A stretch of 64,000 nucleotides of DNA, from assembly GCA_012295275.1 (NCBI GenBank), contig CM022670.1, positions 30,152,938 to 30,216,937 of the forward strand, written 5' to 3'. Each line of letters begins with the position of its first letter. Positions within the stretch are counted from its first letter, which is position 1. Under the pieces are notes generated by a model. The model saw nothing but the letters and a program-made list of their open reading frames with translations. It made no database searches and had not been told where the DNA came from. The translations under genes and the position numbers were made by a program. This DNA comes from Chrysomallon squamiferum. Taxonomy: Eukaryota; Mollusca; Gastropoda; Neomphalida; Peltospiridae. Shown piece by piece: positions 40,351 to 53,334 of the stretch.

Positions 40351-41550
40351 TTTACACCAAAGTGACATTAAAGATTATTTGTATATCCTTTATATTAATA
40401 AAAAGTAATGATATGGAAATACTACACATTAATAAAATTTAAAACAAAGAAACTGTTGAATTCATCTATCTTGTCTTCAGATCAAAGAATAAAAGGTAAA
40501 GGATTAATCATACTGATTTTTTGGCACAAAGAAGTTCAAGATGTTATAAAATTAAATTTGTGTTAAATTTATTTTATTTTTTCATGCACACAAACACACA
40601 AATACCCATATACAAACTTAAATACACATACAGAAATAGATATACACATACAAATAGAAATATACAGATACATATATACATATAGATATATAAATATGCA
40701 TACATACACACATACATACATACACAGACATACATAGACATACTTATGCACACTCAGCTTTACATTATAGGCCTATAGTCTCCCAGTCATACAGACACAT
40801 AAACCAAGTGACACACACATGCGCACACACACACAAACATGTACATATTGCCTTTAAGTCCCAAACTTCCTTTTTTTTTAAACCCCATACAAAAACCAAC
40901 ACAATATCATATACACTAACAAAACACAAATACAGTCCAAAATGTATATCACACACCACAATCATTAATCAAAAATTCAATCATTTATACTAACAGCCTA
41001 CCTCTGATTAAAAACATAATGTCCTCTGAAGATATCCCAATACTGAATAAGAAATGAAGTCAGCTGTGAAGTATGAACAAGAATGTAAAAACATAAAAAA
41101 ACCAAACAAAAAAAAGACAACAACCAGAATTCATAGCCTGCTTTGATGAAGGTATTTTCTACAATGTCCCAGTGCCCTGTACTAAACCACACTTATGACC
41201 TGTGATAACAGTTGTTAACCTCTCTACCTTGGAATTTCCTCTTCCTCTCACCTATTACACAGCACTCTGATTAGAATGGCCCAGTCCATGCTCTGGAAAA
41301 AGGGGTGGTCAGGTTTTAAAGAAAGAGTCTTGCCATACCTTGAATCGAGAAGGTCAATTAATGGACAGCCTAAGGTAAATAGTACTTAATCAATGCAGTA
41401 TAACATACAGCTAATGTGAACCAAATTGTCATTAAGAATAATGTGATAATAAATCTTTAACCAATAATGAGATTCTTGATTTTTTTGTTGAATATCTTCA
41501 TAGACTGAGACTTGACTCCTCAGGTTAAACATTTATAATCAGCCTGTACA

Positions 41551-41555
41551 GTAAC

Positions 41556-41588
<33 letters not shown>
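41551..41588. repeat. (AAT)n microsatellite
   Basis: About 12 AAT units, followed by AGT/GTT-rich sequence. Confidence 0.85.
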
Positions 41589-41589
<1 letters not shown>

Positions 41590-43344
41590 CAATAATAATA
41601 GTAGAAGTATTAGTAGTAGTGTTGTTGTTCTTGTAGTAGTAACAACAAATAATATTAAAAGTAATAATTAACAAACCACAGAAATGCCTATATACTGATA
41701 TTGTTAAAGAATATAATATTATTTATATATAACATCTAGACACTTCTTATTGTGAAAAATAAAATTAGTTTGTGTATGTGTCTGAGTAAAACCTTAATTA
41801 AAATAATATATACTATAATTATTTTGACAGAGATAACAAATGCAATGAAAAAGTTATATTTTAATAACTATATTCTATATCACCCTGATTTTGGATGGGA
41901 CATTTAGACAAATCAGAAATAATAATGTTAACTCAACCATAGCAATGTGCGGTGACCCTACAAGTAACAAATCCCATCAAGAATTATGCACTTACATATC
42001 AGGATTTATTCTTTTCATTTTGTGCTAAATACACGAAGGAAGTATGTTAACAAACTTAATTAGATCATTAAAATTTTACTTTACAAAAGTAATAATTGCG
42101 TTTGCTTTCTTGTCTTGGGTAGGTAAACTTAAAACAATGTGTTTACTGTTCACTATAAGCAGGAGCAGTGGGTTTCTTCTGTTAAGCTTTTTATACAAAT
42201 GATAATAGTTAATTTAAAATATAATGACAAGTAATTAGACAAATAAAATCTTCATATTATTTTGCATGTTGTAAAAAACAAAACAATACAAATTAATTTT
42301 CAACTAAGCATGAAACATTATTTTGTTACACATATTATATTTATTTTACAAACACATACAACTCTAATCCTTCAGGAAACTTTGTAACATTTAAAAGGTT
42401 TTGTATTAGTAACAAGATAACTCAGTATCTCAGACATTCCAGAATTTGTGCCATGTGATGTACAGAGTCCAAATCCTGTTTGTAGTCAACAGTGAAAGTC
42501 ACACAGACAGGCATTTAACCTGCATACAGAATTTACAGGTATGACTCATCTTCACCTGTTTTATTATCTCTATCATCATCATGACATCCCTGAGATGTCA
42601 CTGAGTCATCACGCACTGACTGGAATGTGATGAACTGTAGGTTGAAGTCCTTTTTGATGCATCCTTTGACTAATTTCACATTTCATCTAACCAATGTTAT
42701 TTTCCAGTTAATTTCACAATTCAGAAAACCCCACATAACTACCAACTCTATGCAAAGGCTAAAGTTAAATGATTAATTGAAAAATATAAAAAAGTATAGC
42801 CTATAACATAGTAAGAGTTAATATGCAATATGATAATTTTTAAGATATTTTTCACTCAGCACTATCCACTATTGTTACAAATATAACATTGTAAATATAA
42901 ACATTGATTTGTTCTCATCATGCTAATAAACACATGCAGTAGCTGATGCTGTATAATTAACACTTTCTGGAAACAGTTCACATAATGTAAATCTTATTAA
43001 CTATCTGTGATGATCCTTACATAAATAAAGCAGATGGTTACTGCCAATCCTAATGATTTCATGCTAATTAATGTGATAGAAAAACAATTTGAATTCCTTT
43101 GTTATTTTTAATACCAATATGCTTACTTATGTGCACATTTACACGTCTATAACTGTGTATGTATCTCGGTACATGTATAAAATTTAATGCAAAGCTCTGA
43201 TTTAATACCTTAATATTTAAAAAAAATAATAACAAATAGAAATATGCATAAAGTTTTCAGGAAAAAAGTGATAGAAAAATAATTTTTGTATAGTAAAGAA
43301 AAGATTCTATATATAGGCCTATATATAGAGAGACACAACACTTA

Positions 43345-43700
43345 TACAGGGTGTCCCAAAAGTAACCAAACCGCAAACTTAAATAAAATTAGATATTAAA
43401 AACAACAAATTTAATCTGTATATTTACAAATGTTCAAAATATCTACCTTGAACTTCAATACAATCATGATACCTTTTGATGAACTGTTTTTGGACAACCT
43501 TTTTGATTTACTCGGTACAGGTGTTCTAAAGTTTACTTCCCATCTTTCATCAACATGCTTGTAGCTAGTCATTGCATAGTAATTCTAAATAACGAAGATA
43601 TGTTCGTTTAAATCTAAAGTTCTTCGCTGCATTTTTAAGAGTGAGGGCACCATTTCAAGTCAAACCATGGAGAGTCCAGTAGCATGTGCTAAAACAGAAG
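43345..43700 (-). mobile_element. Mariner/DDE-transposon-like end fragment
   Basis: The edge ACAGGGTGTCCCAAAAGTAACC is a typical end of many cut-and-paste transposons. Reading inward on the minus strand, broken frames give pieces such as VLKFKVDIL followed by a tail KFAVWLLLGHPV. These resemble the C-terminus of DDE transposases of the mariner kind. There are several stops and only one end is visible. Confidence 0.45.
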
Positions 43701-44504
43701 TCTCAATCACGAAGAACACTACAATCAGGTAACAAAAATCATTCCAAAGACTGAACAGGTAATAAATATCTTGAAATACAGCATTTACAAACAGTCAAGC
43801 AGAATGTTCTTACACCAGGAAATGTCAGTTTTAAAATAAATTAATCAAGAAACAAATTGTGCATGACTCTTTACATATGACTTTAAAGTAATTAATTTAA
43901 ATCTATGCCCTAGTTGAAGATTTATGGGTTCCTTTGCAATAAAAATCAAAATAAAAAGATAGAAAGAAAAAGAATATAATGATGAAAAAATCAAAATGGA
44001 ACAAAAATGACATTTAAAAAAATTGCCATGATGGACTGAGTAAATTATTAATCAAATAACATATCCTGAGTCTGTCAAGCATTTGTCTTCTTAATAAACA
44101 TTAAAACACACATTTCTCTTCACCCCTCTGTTTGAATAGAACAAATTTTGAAAAACAAAATACCAGTTATGTGTAAATACAACAACTGTGTATGCCAGGG
44201 ATATTTGCCACTCAATATTAATAACAAAAAATATTAAGACTTTTCCATTACGGCTGACAGGAATTGTGAGTCTGATCTAATTTACAAGTAAAACAGTTAC
44301 TATGTTAATCCAGCCAAGCAGAAAGTGTTGGAAATACCTTTGGCTATATAACAAGCCATTAATCTGACTGCACTATAGATCCTAGCTGTTTGGACATTGC
44401 AAATGGTTACATCCATGTGAGGACTATATATAAGAAAATATCTTCAGTATATATGCCAAACAAGAGGTTTACAACTGGAAAGTGTCAAAACTTGAACAAA
44501 AGAA

Positions 44505-45020
44505 GAAAACTATAATAACAAAAACATGTGCTATACATGATGTCATGGTAAAGAAATATTAAAAAAATATATAATACCTTATGTTGGGTATACAATTAAA
44601 AAGATAACAAAAACAAGTACTGTAACTAATATTATTTGTGATGAAACATTTTAAAACATTTTAAAAACAAAAACATGTCTGTCATCTATACCTAAAATAT
44701 ACAGAAACAATAAATAAAATGTGATGTGCATATAAAAAAATGTAAATAAAATAAGTACTTACACTGTCTTTTGTAAAAAAATAATTTTTAAATACAAAAA
44801 CAAAAACAAGTGCTCTATCCTAAAAATGTAAATAAAAATAACCAAATTTCTTTGCTCTGTGTCATGTATATGAAAATTAAAATAATAAAACAACAATAAT
44901 AATAACAATTATAATACCAACAAATGCTGTACCCTATGTAATACAGTAGCTGTATAATTGTCTTTTTATATTACAAAAAAAAAAAACATATGCTGTATTT
45001 CCTATGGCATGTTAAAAGTT
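44505..45020. repeat. Decayed tandem array around ACAAAAACAWGTGCT
   Basis: Phrases of the type AACAAAAACATGTGCTATAC occur near 44518, 44610, 44668, 44800 and 44980, separated by similar AT-rich text and CTTATGT/CCTATGT words. The unit is about 80-100 bp. It is noncoding. Confidence 0.5.
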
Positions 45021-45726
45021 ACCATATTAAATTCTTCTCTTTTAAAAAAAAAAAAAATAACAAAACAATCTCATACTAATGAATTTTTTTCTTGGTAATA
45101 GTGATTTTTTTTCTATTTTTATTTAAAATAAAAGAACATCCTGTTTTTCTTCAAAATATCAGTAAACATAAGAACAATAAATGAATTTAAAATTTCTTCA
45201 CATACACTGCTAAATAATTATTTGCTTTAATTAATTTTGGAGGTGGTTTAAGAATCATTTTGTGGATCATCTCTGCCCCAAATACAAAATATAATTACTG
45301 GTAATGTAAAATTTTCTTTTATAAAGACTTCACAAAATGCTTTAAAAGACTAAGTAGGTATAAACATATTTATACACCAGATGTAGCAGGTTATACTGGA
45401 AAGGAGATTTTATTTTAAAATATAGAAGTCTGATTTTAAACGTAATCTTTATTTTTCTTATTTATTTATTTATTTTAACATTAAAGTCAAAGATAATTAC
45501 ACAAAACCAGATAAATGAATAGTTAAGTAGAATACATACAAGTAAGAAAACAAAATCATAATTTAAAAACATATATAATACAAAGATAAAAATTACATTG
45601 CTGCTTGTAAATAAAATACCGTCATTAACATTTCCAAGGAGAAAATCAAACCTACACAGAACTAATAATACTATGTGTGTACAGTATAAAGAGATATAAC
45701 AAAAACCAAAACTATACTGAAACTAC

Positions 45727-45885
45727 CTGAAGCTTTCGCCTCTTCTCTGAATAGGTTTCATTTTGCTGCTTTGTTCTTGGCTACTTTTTGATTCACAGTA
45801 AACAACACTGTCATCCTGAAACTTAGCAGCAGGATTCACTGTCTTTAATGGGTAGGATGGTCTCAGGCTAGATTCCAAATTACCC
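45727..45885 (-). CDS. Small upstream coding exon of the scaffold-like gene
   Basis: This minus-strand block has an acceptor ATTTGCAG and a donor TTCAG|GTAGTT. It is 159 nt, 53 codons, phase 2 at both ends: G|GGT AAT ... TTC AG|. The peptide begins GNLESSLRPSYPLKTVNPAA and ends KPIQRRGESF. Joining to the giant exon makes AG+T = Ser, then VGKSKSRNKE, with no frame disruption, and this is the main support. It is disordered and basic at its C-terminal side. No domain was recognised. It needs another exon upstream (phase 2), which I could not find before base 64000. Confidence 0.8.
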
Positions 45886-46746
45886 CTGCAAATATTAAAA
45901 AAGAAACTGTAATTGGGGTTATTTAATTCACATACTATATTGGTTGAAAAGAATGTCCATATCTGTTTATCCAGAGAATTAGAAAGCCTGATAAAACAGA
46001 TAAGACAGACAGATAGAAATAAACAGGCAGGCAGTCAGACAGACAGAAAGACTGAATATGTTTTTTAATTTGATGAAAACAGGCTAATTAAAGAAAAATT
46101 AAAAGATGTATAAAGATACACAGACAGACTGGAGAGAACTGACAGAGATATATCATATAGATGTGTATACAAAACAGACATTTAAAACAAATTATTTAAA
46201 AAATATTATGATCTTATACATGAACTTATTTATCATGAAAAAGAATAATTCAGGATTTACAGAATATTTGTTCAGTTTTAGCAATTGGAGAGTGATGTCA
46301 CGAACATGTGAATAATTATAACTGATAATGAATATTTTTTATTTATTTTATTATTTTATTTTAATTTTTGTTTTTTCGTTTTTTAATTTATTGGATGAAT
46401 ATTTTTCTTTATTAGTTTACAACTAAACATAATTAATTTAGTAATCTTAATTTTCATTTTTCAGACTGGCTTTATATATGCTTGAAATATTTCCCTGGAA
46501 TATAAACACCTGAATATACATTAGTCATCATGCATTTCAAACTTCATGATACAAGAAACTAGATAATAATAATAATTTTGATGACTGTAATATATATATT
46601 TATACACACACATGCACACACACGTTACAAATTATATAACCATTGTAATGTGGTATAAAATATCAAAAATCATAATAATAAAAATATATTTGAAATGTTT
46701 GCAGTATAAAACAAGTGTATGTGCATTTGTATATAGATACGGCTTA
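45886..46746 (-). other. Intronic stretch upstream of exon 45727-45885
   Basis: AT-rich, with a CAGACAGA-rich short tandem stretch near 45990-46050 and no exon seen. The plus-strand ORF 46106-46315 is low-complexity and unsupported. Confidence 0.5.
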
Positions 46747-46880
46747 CTCCCATCTGGTAGAATTCCCAGTTTGTTGAAAGACTAAATATGGTTCATTGGT
46801 GTTACTGACATGCATGTTTTTACCTCAGTCATAATAATGAATGTTCTGGATTATTTAAAACCGATTATTATTGTATAAAT

Positions 46881-47256
46881 ACAGTAATACCTTGCTTAAC
46901 GATATCCCACTTGAACAATCTTTTTTCTTTACTAATTATATAAATAGAAATTTAATAATTAATTGCTCAAAATAAATGGTACAAATGGGTACAATGCATG
47001 TGTTTAAGTCAGTTTTCATTCATTCATGAGCTTCTCTTAGCTATGTTGATCAGTTGACATCCAGACGTCATATTTACATCTGATATTCTGATTCTCTTTT
47101 CTCTTCTGCCTCGATTTAGACTTAACACTTTTGTAATTTACCCTTCCAATATGTCAAAACAATGCTGATGGTAAAAAGAAATGGAAGACAATAACTTTAG
47201 AAACAAAATACGATATCTTAAATTTGGAACCAATTGGAATCTGAGGTATTACTGTA
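46881..47256. mobile_element. MITE with CAGTAATACCT ends, copy A
   Basis: It begins ACAGTAATACCTTGCTTAAC and ends TCTGAGGTATTACTGTA, so the termini are inverted repeats. The end sequence resembles pogo/Tigger elements. It is internally shorter than copy B. Confidence 0.7.
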
Positions 47257-47499
47257 GTATGGATATCACTTCTCACATAGAGTATGCAAATATGACAAAT
47301 ATTGAAATAATCAATGTATCGAATGTAGTGAATGTAAATAATTAAAAAAGAAGGTATTGATCTAAGAAAATTTATTTCCCAAAAAGCAATCATTGCAGCT
47401 TCATGAAGTGACCAATGGCATCCAGGTAATGCAGGAGTGTCCTGGTTCTGACAGTGAGCTGCTGTGTGAGGAGAATGACTGTTGTCAAGATCCCAGTGG

Positions 47500-48340
47500 A
47501 CTCTCTTCCTCGGTGCTGGTGCAGCTCCAGCATTCAGCTGCATAACTTTGCTCTTTCGCATTTCTCAATGCCCTTGATCAAGTCAACAAATCCGTAAACA
47601 TTTGAATGTTGATGAGTAAGCAGCCTGCTGACCTTCAAATGGAAACCTTCCAGATTTTTGTTCGTTCTTGGGCCAGCATTGGTGAAGTGATTCCACATGC
47701 CAAGAGAAAATCTTGCATCATCGTCCACCCATATTGTCACCACATAATCGTTAAATTCAACAGCTCTGGATCCTGCTGGGTTTATTTCCCTTGCACCGAA
47801 CCATGTGTTCTGGACCTCATTCATCAGAAATAGTGGCAGACCAGCAACTCTTCTCATCCAGGTTTTCTTGGCATCATCATTCTTGTACTGTTCCGCTAAG
47901 CCTATCTGTTGGATCTTGCGCCATATGCGTAGTGTAACATGCAGCCTTTGATGTCTGCATTAGGAAACAACTGTTAAACTGCATGGATAGCTGCCATTTC
48001 AAAGTCTGTCTGTATACAATTGGGATTCAGTATTTGCTTGAACAGGTGCTGAACGTGGGTTTTCAGGTTCTCAAACAGATGAATGTAGTTAGTAATCTGT
48101 GGTCTGGAAGCAAGGCATGTAGGATGTAGAGTTGGATTCAAAGCTGTGGACAGCAGGAGAATGTACAATCCATACAGATCTTGTCCACTTGTTGGAAAAG
48201 CCTCAGTTGATTTTCTGTAGAGAAGACAACCATCTTGTCTGCATCGCCATCACTGAATAGCAACCACAGACCCTGCAGATTGACACCTTGGAGTGTCTGA
48301 ACTCTTGAGTGGGGATTTCAGTGATGTCTTCCTTCATTAG
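47500..48340 (-). pseudogene. MULE transposase fragment, frameshifted
   Basis: Minus-strand pieces in three frames line up in the order expected for MULE-type (often FLYWCH-linked) transposases. NQLRLFQQVDKICMDCTF comes first, then NPNCIQTDFEMAAIHAV (the TDFE.A motif with a catalytic Asp), then FPNADIKGCMLHY (the GC..H motif), LRIWRKIQQIGLAEQYK, and finally WNHFTNAGPRTNKNLEGFH and SNVYGFVDLIKGIEKC. Breaks occur near 48150, 47975 (a TAA) and 47910. The DNA is clearly more GC-rich than the intron around it, in keeping with a recent insertion. It is inactive as written. A short unrelated-looking tail (47154-47500) follows. Confidence 0.85.
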
Positions 48341-48802
48341 CTCGGAGTTGAAGATCTGTTACATAGATGTTGTTTTGGTTTGTGCTCTCTTTCTCATTGT
48401 ACTAATGAACTTGATAGTAGTTTCATTATTTGGAGGATGGTCATGACAGAAGCAGTTTTTAACAAAACCAGCAACTGTGGTGATCGTTCCGATGACACAG
48501 TGTCGATTGGTGCATCCCCAATATGTGGTTTCTTCATTAACACTATTTTGACTTTATGTATAACCATCTAACAAAACGTGTGATTTTCCAGGACTTGCCT
48601 GTACAAATTCTACCTTGTGTAACCTGCTATTCTCACTAAGTTAGCTGGATCTATATAATGTCTGTCCTGTACAGGTGTAAAACTGATCTTCCCCAACCAA
48701 AACACAACCTCTGCTTTTATTGCCCAGGAAAGACCACTTAGGGGTCTCTTAACATTCCTGTCCTGGGATTATGGTGCCGAGATTGTGCCGAGATTGATAA
48801 AT

Positions 48803-49446
48803 ACAGTAATACCTCGCTTAACGATATCCTGCTTGAACAATCTTTTTTCTTTACTAATTATATAAATAGAAATTTAATAATGAATTGCTCGAAATAAATG
48901 ATAAAAATGGGTTTACGTCCGTTTTCATTCGTTTTTCATTCATTCACGAGCTTCTCTCAGCTGTGTTGATCAGCTGCACGTCATACGTGCATCTGATATT
49001 CCAATTCTCTTTTGTCTTCTGCTTTGGTTTAGACTTAACTCTTTTGTAATTTACCCTTCCAACATGTCAGATATAACAGTATACTGGCGAATGCTGATGA
49101 CAATAACTTTAGAAACAAAATACATTATTTTAAATGAAACCAAACCCACAAAAAATGAACCCACAATGAGCGGCATATAATTATTTCTTAATGTATTTGT
49201 ATAAACTGATTTGTAAACGATTTACTGTTTACTTGATATCTATAATCTATTAAATCATTTATGTCTAAACTGCTGTTTGATTTCTCCTTATTTCACCTTT
49301 TTTTATGTCAAATTTCATCAGTGAGAAAGTAACCACTGTTTTTAAACCTTAATTCTATGTAAATTAGTGTCCTACTTAACGATACCTCACTTAACTATCG
49401 GAAATTTGGAACTAAATTACATCTTTAATCTGAGGTATTATTGTAG
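48803..49446. mobile_element. MITE with CAGTAATACCT ends, copy B
   Basis: It begins ACAGTAATACCTCGCTTAAC and ends ATCTGAGGTATTATTGTA. It shares its first 300 bp and its last 60 bp with copy A, and both copies are followed by the same GTATGGATATCA...AAGTATGCAAATATGA flank. That means the duplicated unit extends beyond the small element. Confidence 0.7.
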
Positions 49447-49795
49447 TATGGATATCATTTATCGCATAAAGTATGCAAATATGATAAATATCAAAATAAT
49501 CTATGGTTTAATTCAAACAGTTAATGATAAATATTCTATTTACTGAATATAAGTAAATTACTCATATGTAAAATAAGTTTTCTCAAAATTATATTGCTGA
49601 ATAAAATTATTTATAATTATATTTTTATCATTTTCTTTTACAGAAGCAAGCCATGAGAATTAAAAAAAACATATCATGCCGCTTTTTTCTTTTCTTTTAT
49701 TTATTTTTTAATAGACAGATGAAATTAATGTAAAATTGTTTATTATTGATCGGTTGTTTTGTAATGGAAAGGAAATGTTTTTGAATTAGAAATGA

Positions 49796-49990
49796 CCAGC
49801 TTAAATAATAATAATAAGAAGAAGAAGAAGAAGAAGAAGAAGAAAAAGAAGAATACAAATAAGAATAAGAATAATATGAATATGAATAATAATAACAATA
49901 ACAATATTAATAGTAATAATATTATAATAATAATAATGTTGATGATGATGATTATGATGATGATAATGAGGAGGAGGAAGATGATGAAAT
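49796..49990. repeat. Compound AAT/AAG/ATG microsatellite inside a transposon tail
   Basis: It runs AATAAT, then AAG units, AAT/AAC units, GATGAT and GAGGAG. The same order recurs at 51125-51290 and, inverted, at 53700-53790, so it is an inherited part of the element. Overlapping poly-Lys/poly-Asn ORFs are artefacts. Confidence 0.85.
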
Positions 49991-50784
49991 AATGAAAAAG
50001 TAAAAAATCTACAACAATTGAGTAGTGAATGCTTATTCTGCTTTCGGTTGATGTTACATAATTGATTTAGGAAGAATGCACTCCGCTCTGAATGTTAGAA
50101 TCACCTGTCACTTTATGTCAGCAGAACAAGAATAAAGAAACAAGATGTATGTAGGCCAATTTCATTACATACAGAGGTAATCTGTTATTGTGGTAGATGA
50201 GTTTTTTCGTTGAAATGGGAATTCTACCAGTTGGGAAGACACCCACAAAACACCATGGAGAAACTATGAAGAATGTCTTCATTCTGCAGTGATAACATTA
50301 CAGTAGGAAGCTGAGAGGTGATTGGTGTAGTATGCAGATTACTGGCAGGTTTGAAATGAAAGATGTGGAGACATTGTCATATAATGGCAGGACGCATAAA
50401 CTAATAACTGATATCACCCACAGCTGTATTCCACATCACAAATATTAACAATACCTCTTTCATCTCAATTCAGATAATCATGTGTTCCTGCATGATGACT
50501 AAATCCAAGTGCAAATATTAAAATAAAACTAGGGACAACATGTGTCTAGAAAAAAGAAAAAAAATTTAGAATAAATAAAATTAAATTAAACAAAGTATTC
50601 CCAATGATTTGGTTCTTCATATAAACTTTTTTAGTCATAGCCAAAGTATTTGCAGGTCAGTATATTAATAGTATGTACACTAAAGATATTATATGTCACA
50701 TAATATATGTGCACAATGTGAATATGTATGTGTGCATAACATAAATATGCTCAGTAATATGTATCTTGTATATGTTTAAGCTGA

Positions 50785-51535
50785 ATGTGGTTTAATTCGA
50801 ACAGTTAATGATAAATATAATGTTCACATATTCTATTTACTGAACATAAGTAAATTACTCGTATGTAAAATAAATATTTTTAAAATCATATTTCTGAATA
50901 CAATTAGTTATTATAATATTTTTGTCATTTTCTTTTACAGAAGCAAACCATGAGAATTAAAAAAAAAAACATCATGATCGTGCCATTTTTTTTCTTTTTA
51001 ATAGATCGATGAAATTGACGTAAAAATGTTTATTATTGGTCGGTTCTACTTTAAAAGATTTATCTGCTGTTTTGTAATGGAAAGGAAAAGTTTATAAATT
51101 AGAAATCCCAACTTAAATACTACTACTTATAATAATAAGAATAAGAAAAATACAAATAATAATAATAACAATAATAATAATAATAACGACGATAATAATA
51201 ATAGTAATAATATTATAATAATAATAATGTTGATGATGATTATGGTGATGATAATGAGGAGGAGGAAGATGATGATAATAATAATGGAAAAGTAAAAAAT
51301 CTATAACAAGTGAGTAGTGAACGCTTATTCTGCTTTCGGTTGATGTTACATAATCAATTTATGAACAATGCACTCTGCTCTGAATGTTAGAATCAGGCGT
51401 CACTTTATATCAGCAGAACAAGAATAAAAAACCTGGATGTATGTACAGGCCAAGTTCATTACATGCAGAGATAATGAAGTATTGTGGCAGATGAGTTATT
51501 CTGATGAACTGGAATTCGACCAGATGGGTAGACAC
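50785..51535. mobile_element. Second direct copy of the transposon tail
   Basis: From TTTAATTCGAACAGTTAATG to GACCAGATGGGTAGACACC it is a diverged copy of 49507-50245. It includes TTTTACAGAAGCAAACCATGAG, the compound microsatellite at 51125-51290 and TTCTGCTTTCGGTTGATGTTAC. Confidence 0.75.
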
Positions 51536-51642
51536 CATAGATACATATGTCTTTGGTGTGTATGAGTGTGTGTCTGTGTTTTTCTCATTAGTGGTAACAA
51601 TTTTCTGATCATCATAATTGAATTCTACAATATAAACATTTA

Positions 51643-51643
51643 G

Positions 51644-51673
<30 letters not shown>
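51643..51673. repeat. Poly-A tract
   Basis: About 31 A. It produces the poly-Phe end of a minus-strand ORF (51640-51870) that is not a gene. Confidence 0.85.
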
Positions 51674-51675
<2 letters not shown>

Positions 51676-53334
51676 ATAGTGTGACAGTGCCAACCTAACA
51701 TATCCAATCAGTATGTAAGAAATAATAAAATGTTGAAACCAAAACTTACAAAAGCACCATGACTGAAACAACAATTTTTGTATTACCTCTTTAGGATATA
51801 TATACTGAGTGGACTCCCAACCTGTTAGCAGGAGGTTAGGTATACACTTGATGTGGAGTTGATGTGTCACTTCACAACCAGCAGTGATTTTCTACACATC
51901 TATATTATATATACTATACATACACATACACTTCTCCCCTGTCATACTCATTCACACATATACATATTCTTTGACGATATACCTATCAACTATACCAACT
52001 GAAACACTGACAGATAGTTTCAACTGTATCACATAGATAACAAATAAAACTCCTGATGTCTGTTATTATTACATAGAACACTGTTATTATTATATGCACC
52101 TATGCAAAAGAGAAAAAAACAACCTATAAGTATTAGGCCCTATATGATGTATCAATTTACTCAATCTCCATCAATGACTTTATTTTATGTATGGACTTGA
52201 TTGCCTTAAATGTCCAGTAGAACAAAATACAATGATAAATTTCGAAAAAGTACAAAAAGAGACTAAAAGTAAATTCTTCACAGTGAAATAAGAATATAAC
52301 ACTATAACCAATAAAACACACAGTGTATTTGAATCTTAGCTTATGTACACAGTACTCCTGTACTAAAAACAAATCCAGTGAATCACATTATGAAAATTCC
52401 AAATCAGAGATTTTCATCAGAACATACCTATGCATTTCACTGGAACAGGAAGAAAGAAAGAACAAAAACAAAATCAATTATCCCAGAGGCTGTTTTGATT
52501 TTCTTTAGTCCAAGCACAAGTGAAGAGAATTCTCAGCTTCTCTTACTGAGAGCACTGTCCACCAGAAACAAGCAGTCAACATGCACTCACACTTCAGTGA
52601 TTGGTCTATAAAAATCAACACCTTCTGGGGTCATTTCACAGTTGGTCAGATATGTAGGTAACCACAACTCATTGCACTGACCACATACCATGGTGAGGGT
52701 TTAGTGGAACAGGCTTCATAACATTACCATGAGACTGCCTTTATAATATTATCAGGCATTGCTTGACATTATTATACACAGGCATCTAGGCTAATATGAT
52801 GGGTGTTACATAACTGCTAAGTATTATTTGAAATTATATGATAGTGAGTGATGGGATAACACTAGTTAAGAGGGTGTGGGATGTATGTTTGTGGATATGA
52901 AAATTCAAATTATTATTAGCAAGAAAAGATGGGTAATTGAAACAAAATTTTCTTAGTTTGCAGGATGATAATATTCAAGGAACATGGTGGAATTTAAATT
53001 AATTAAACAACCTGGTTTATGTTTAGACATGATGGTATCAGGAGCTGTCATGGTGACTAGGCATTGATAGATAATTCTAAACTAATTAAGCCTATTTGGT
53101 TACTTTAACTTTCTAACAAATCTTTTAGTTATTAAAATAAGTTATCTTAGTTTGTTTCTTAGTTTTTCAAGCATAAGTAAATACACAATAAAATATCCAA
53201 CAGAAATATACTTGACCATCTTTTATCAATCAATATGTATGCTACATAAAAATACATTTAAACCATAATTACCATTGCCCAAGTGGTTCTTTGTCATGAA
53301 TACAGGCCCCTCAGACAACATGTCCCAAGATGCT
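51674..53334 (-). other. Intronic spacer between transposon copies
   Basis: Mostly AT-rich. A less AT-rich block at 52500-52740 contains a plus-strand GTCTATAAAAATC TATA-like word (about 52604). On the minus strand it has a long pyrimidine tract ending CTTCCTGTTCCAG near 52442, followed 12 bp later by a GTATGT donor-like site. A real exon of 12 nt would be exceptional, so I do not call one. Confidence 0.4.

Larger units (their letters stand above)
32869..45726 (-). other. Intron between exons 45727-45885 and 29219-32868
   Basis: It is about 12.9 kb, with a GTAG donor at 45726 and a TTTTTCAG acceptor at 32869. Contents listed separately are an LTR-like block (33406), a Tigger-like fragment (36156), a tandem block (36500), a 100-bp duplication (38839/40251), a mariner-like remnant (43345) and a decayed array (44505). 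Remaining ORFs (for example 33955-34200, 34713-34964 and 40569-41192) are low-complexity, repeat-derived or unsupported. Confidence 0.6.
46747..50240. mobile_element. Nested DNA-transposon composite with terminal inverted repeats
   Basis: The left edge, CTCCCATCTGGTAGAATTCC, and the right edge, GGGAATTCTACCAGTTGGGA, are inverted copies of each other. Inside lie two copies of a smaller element with CAGTAATACCT ends (46881-47256 and 48803-49446), a broken MULE transposase between them, and a tail with an internal AAT/AAG/ATG microsatellite. The same tail occurs directly at 50785-51535 and inverted at 53335-54480. Which piece inserted into which is inferred only. Confidence 0.55.

Noticed and set aside
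41345-41395. Possible 40-bp minus-strand exon (TTTACCTTAG acceptor, CAAG|GTATGG donor)
   Set aside because: Its phases do not fit between exon 45727 and exon 32868, and the fitting frame has a stop.
49792-49992. Lys/Asn/Met-rich plus-strand ORF
   Set aside because: It is a direct translation of a trinucleotide microsatellite shared by three transposon copies.
52431-52445. 12-nt microexon after a strong pyrimidine tract
   Set aside because: The signals are suggestive, but a 12-nt exon with an in-frame TGA and no phase partner is not supportable.
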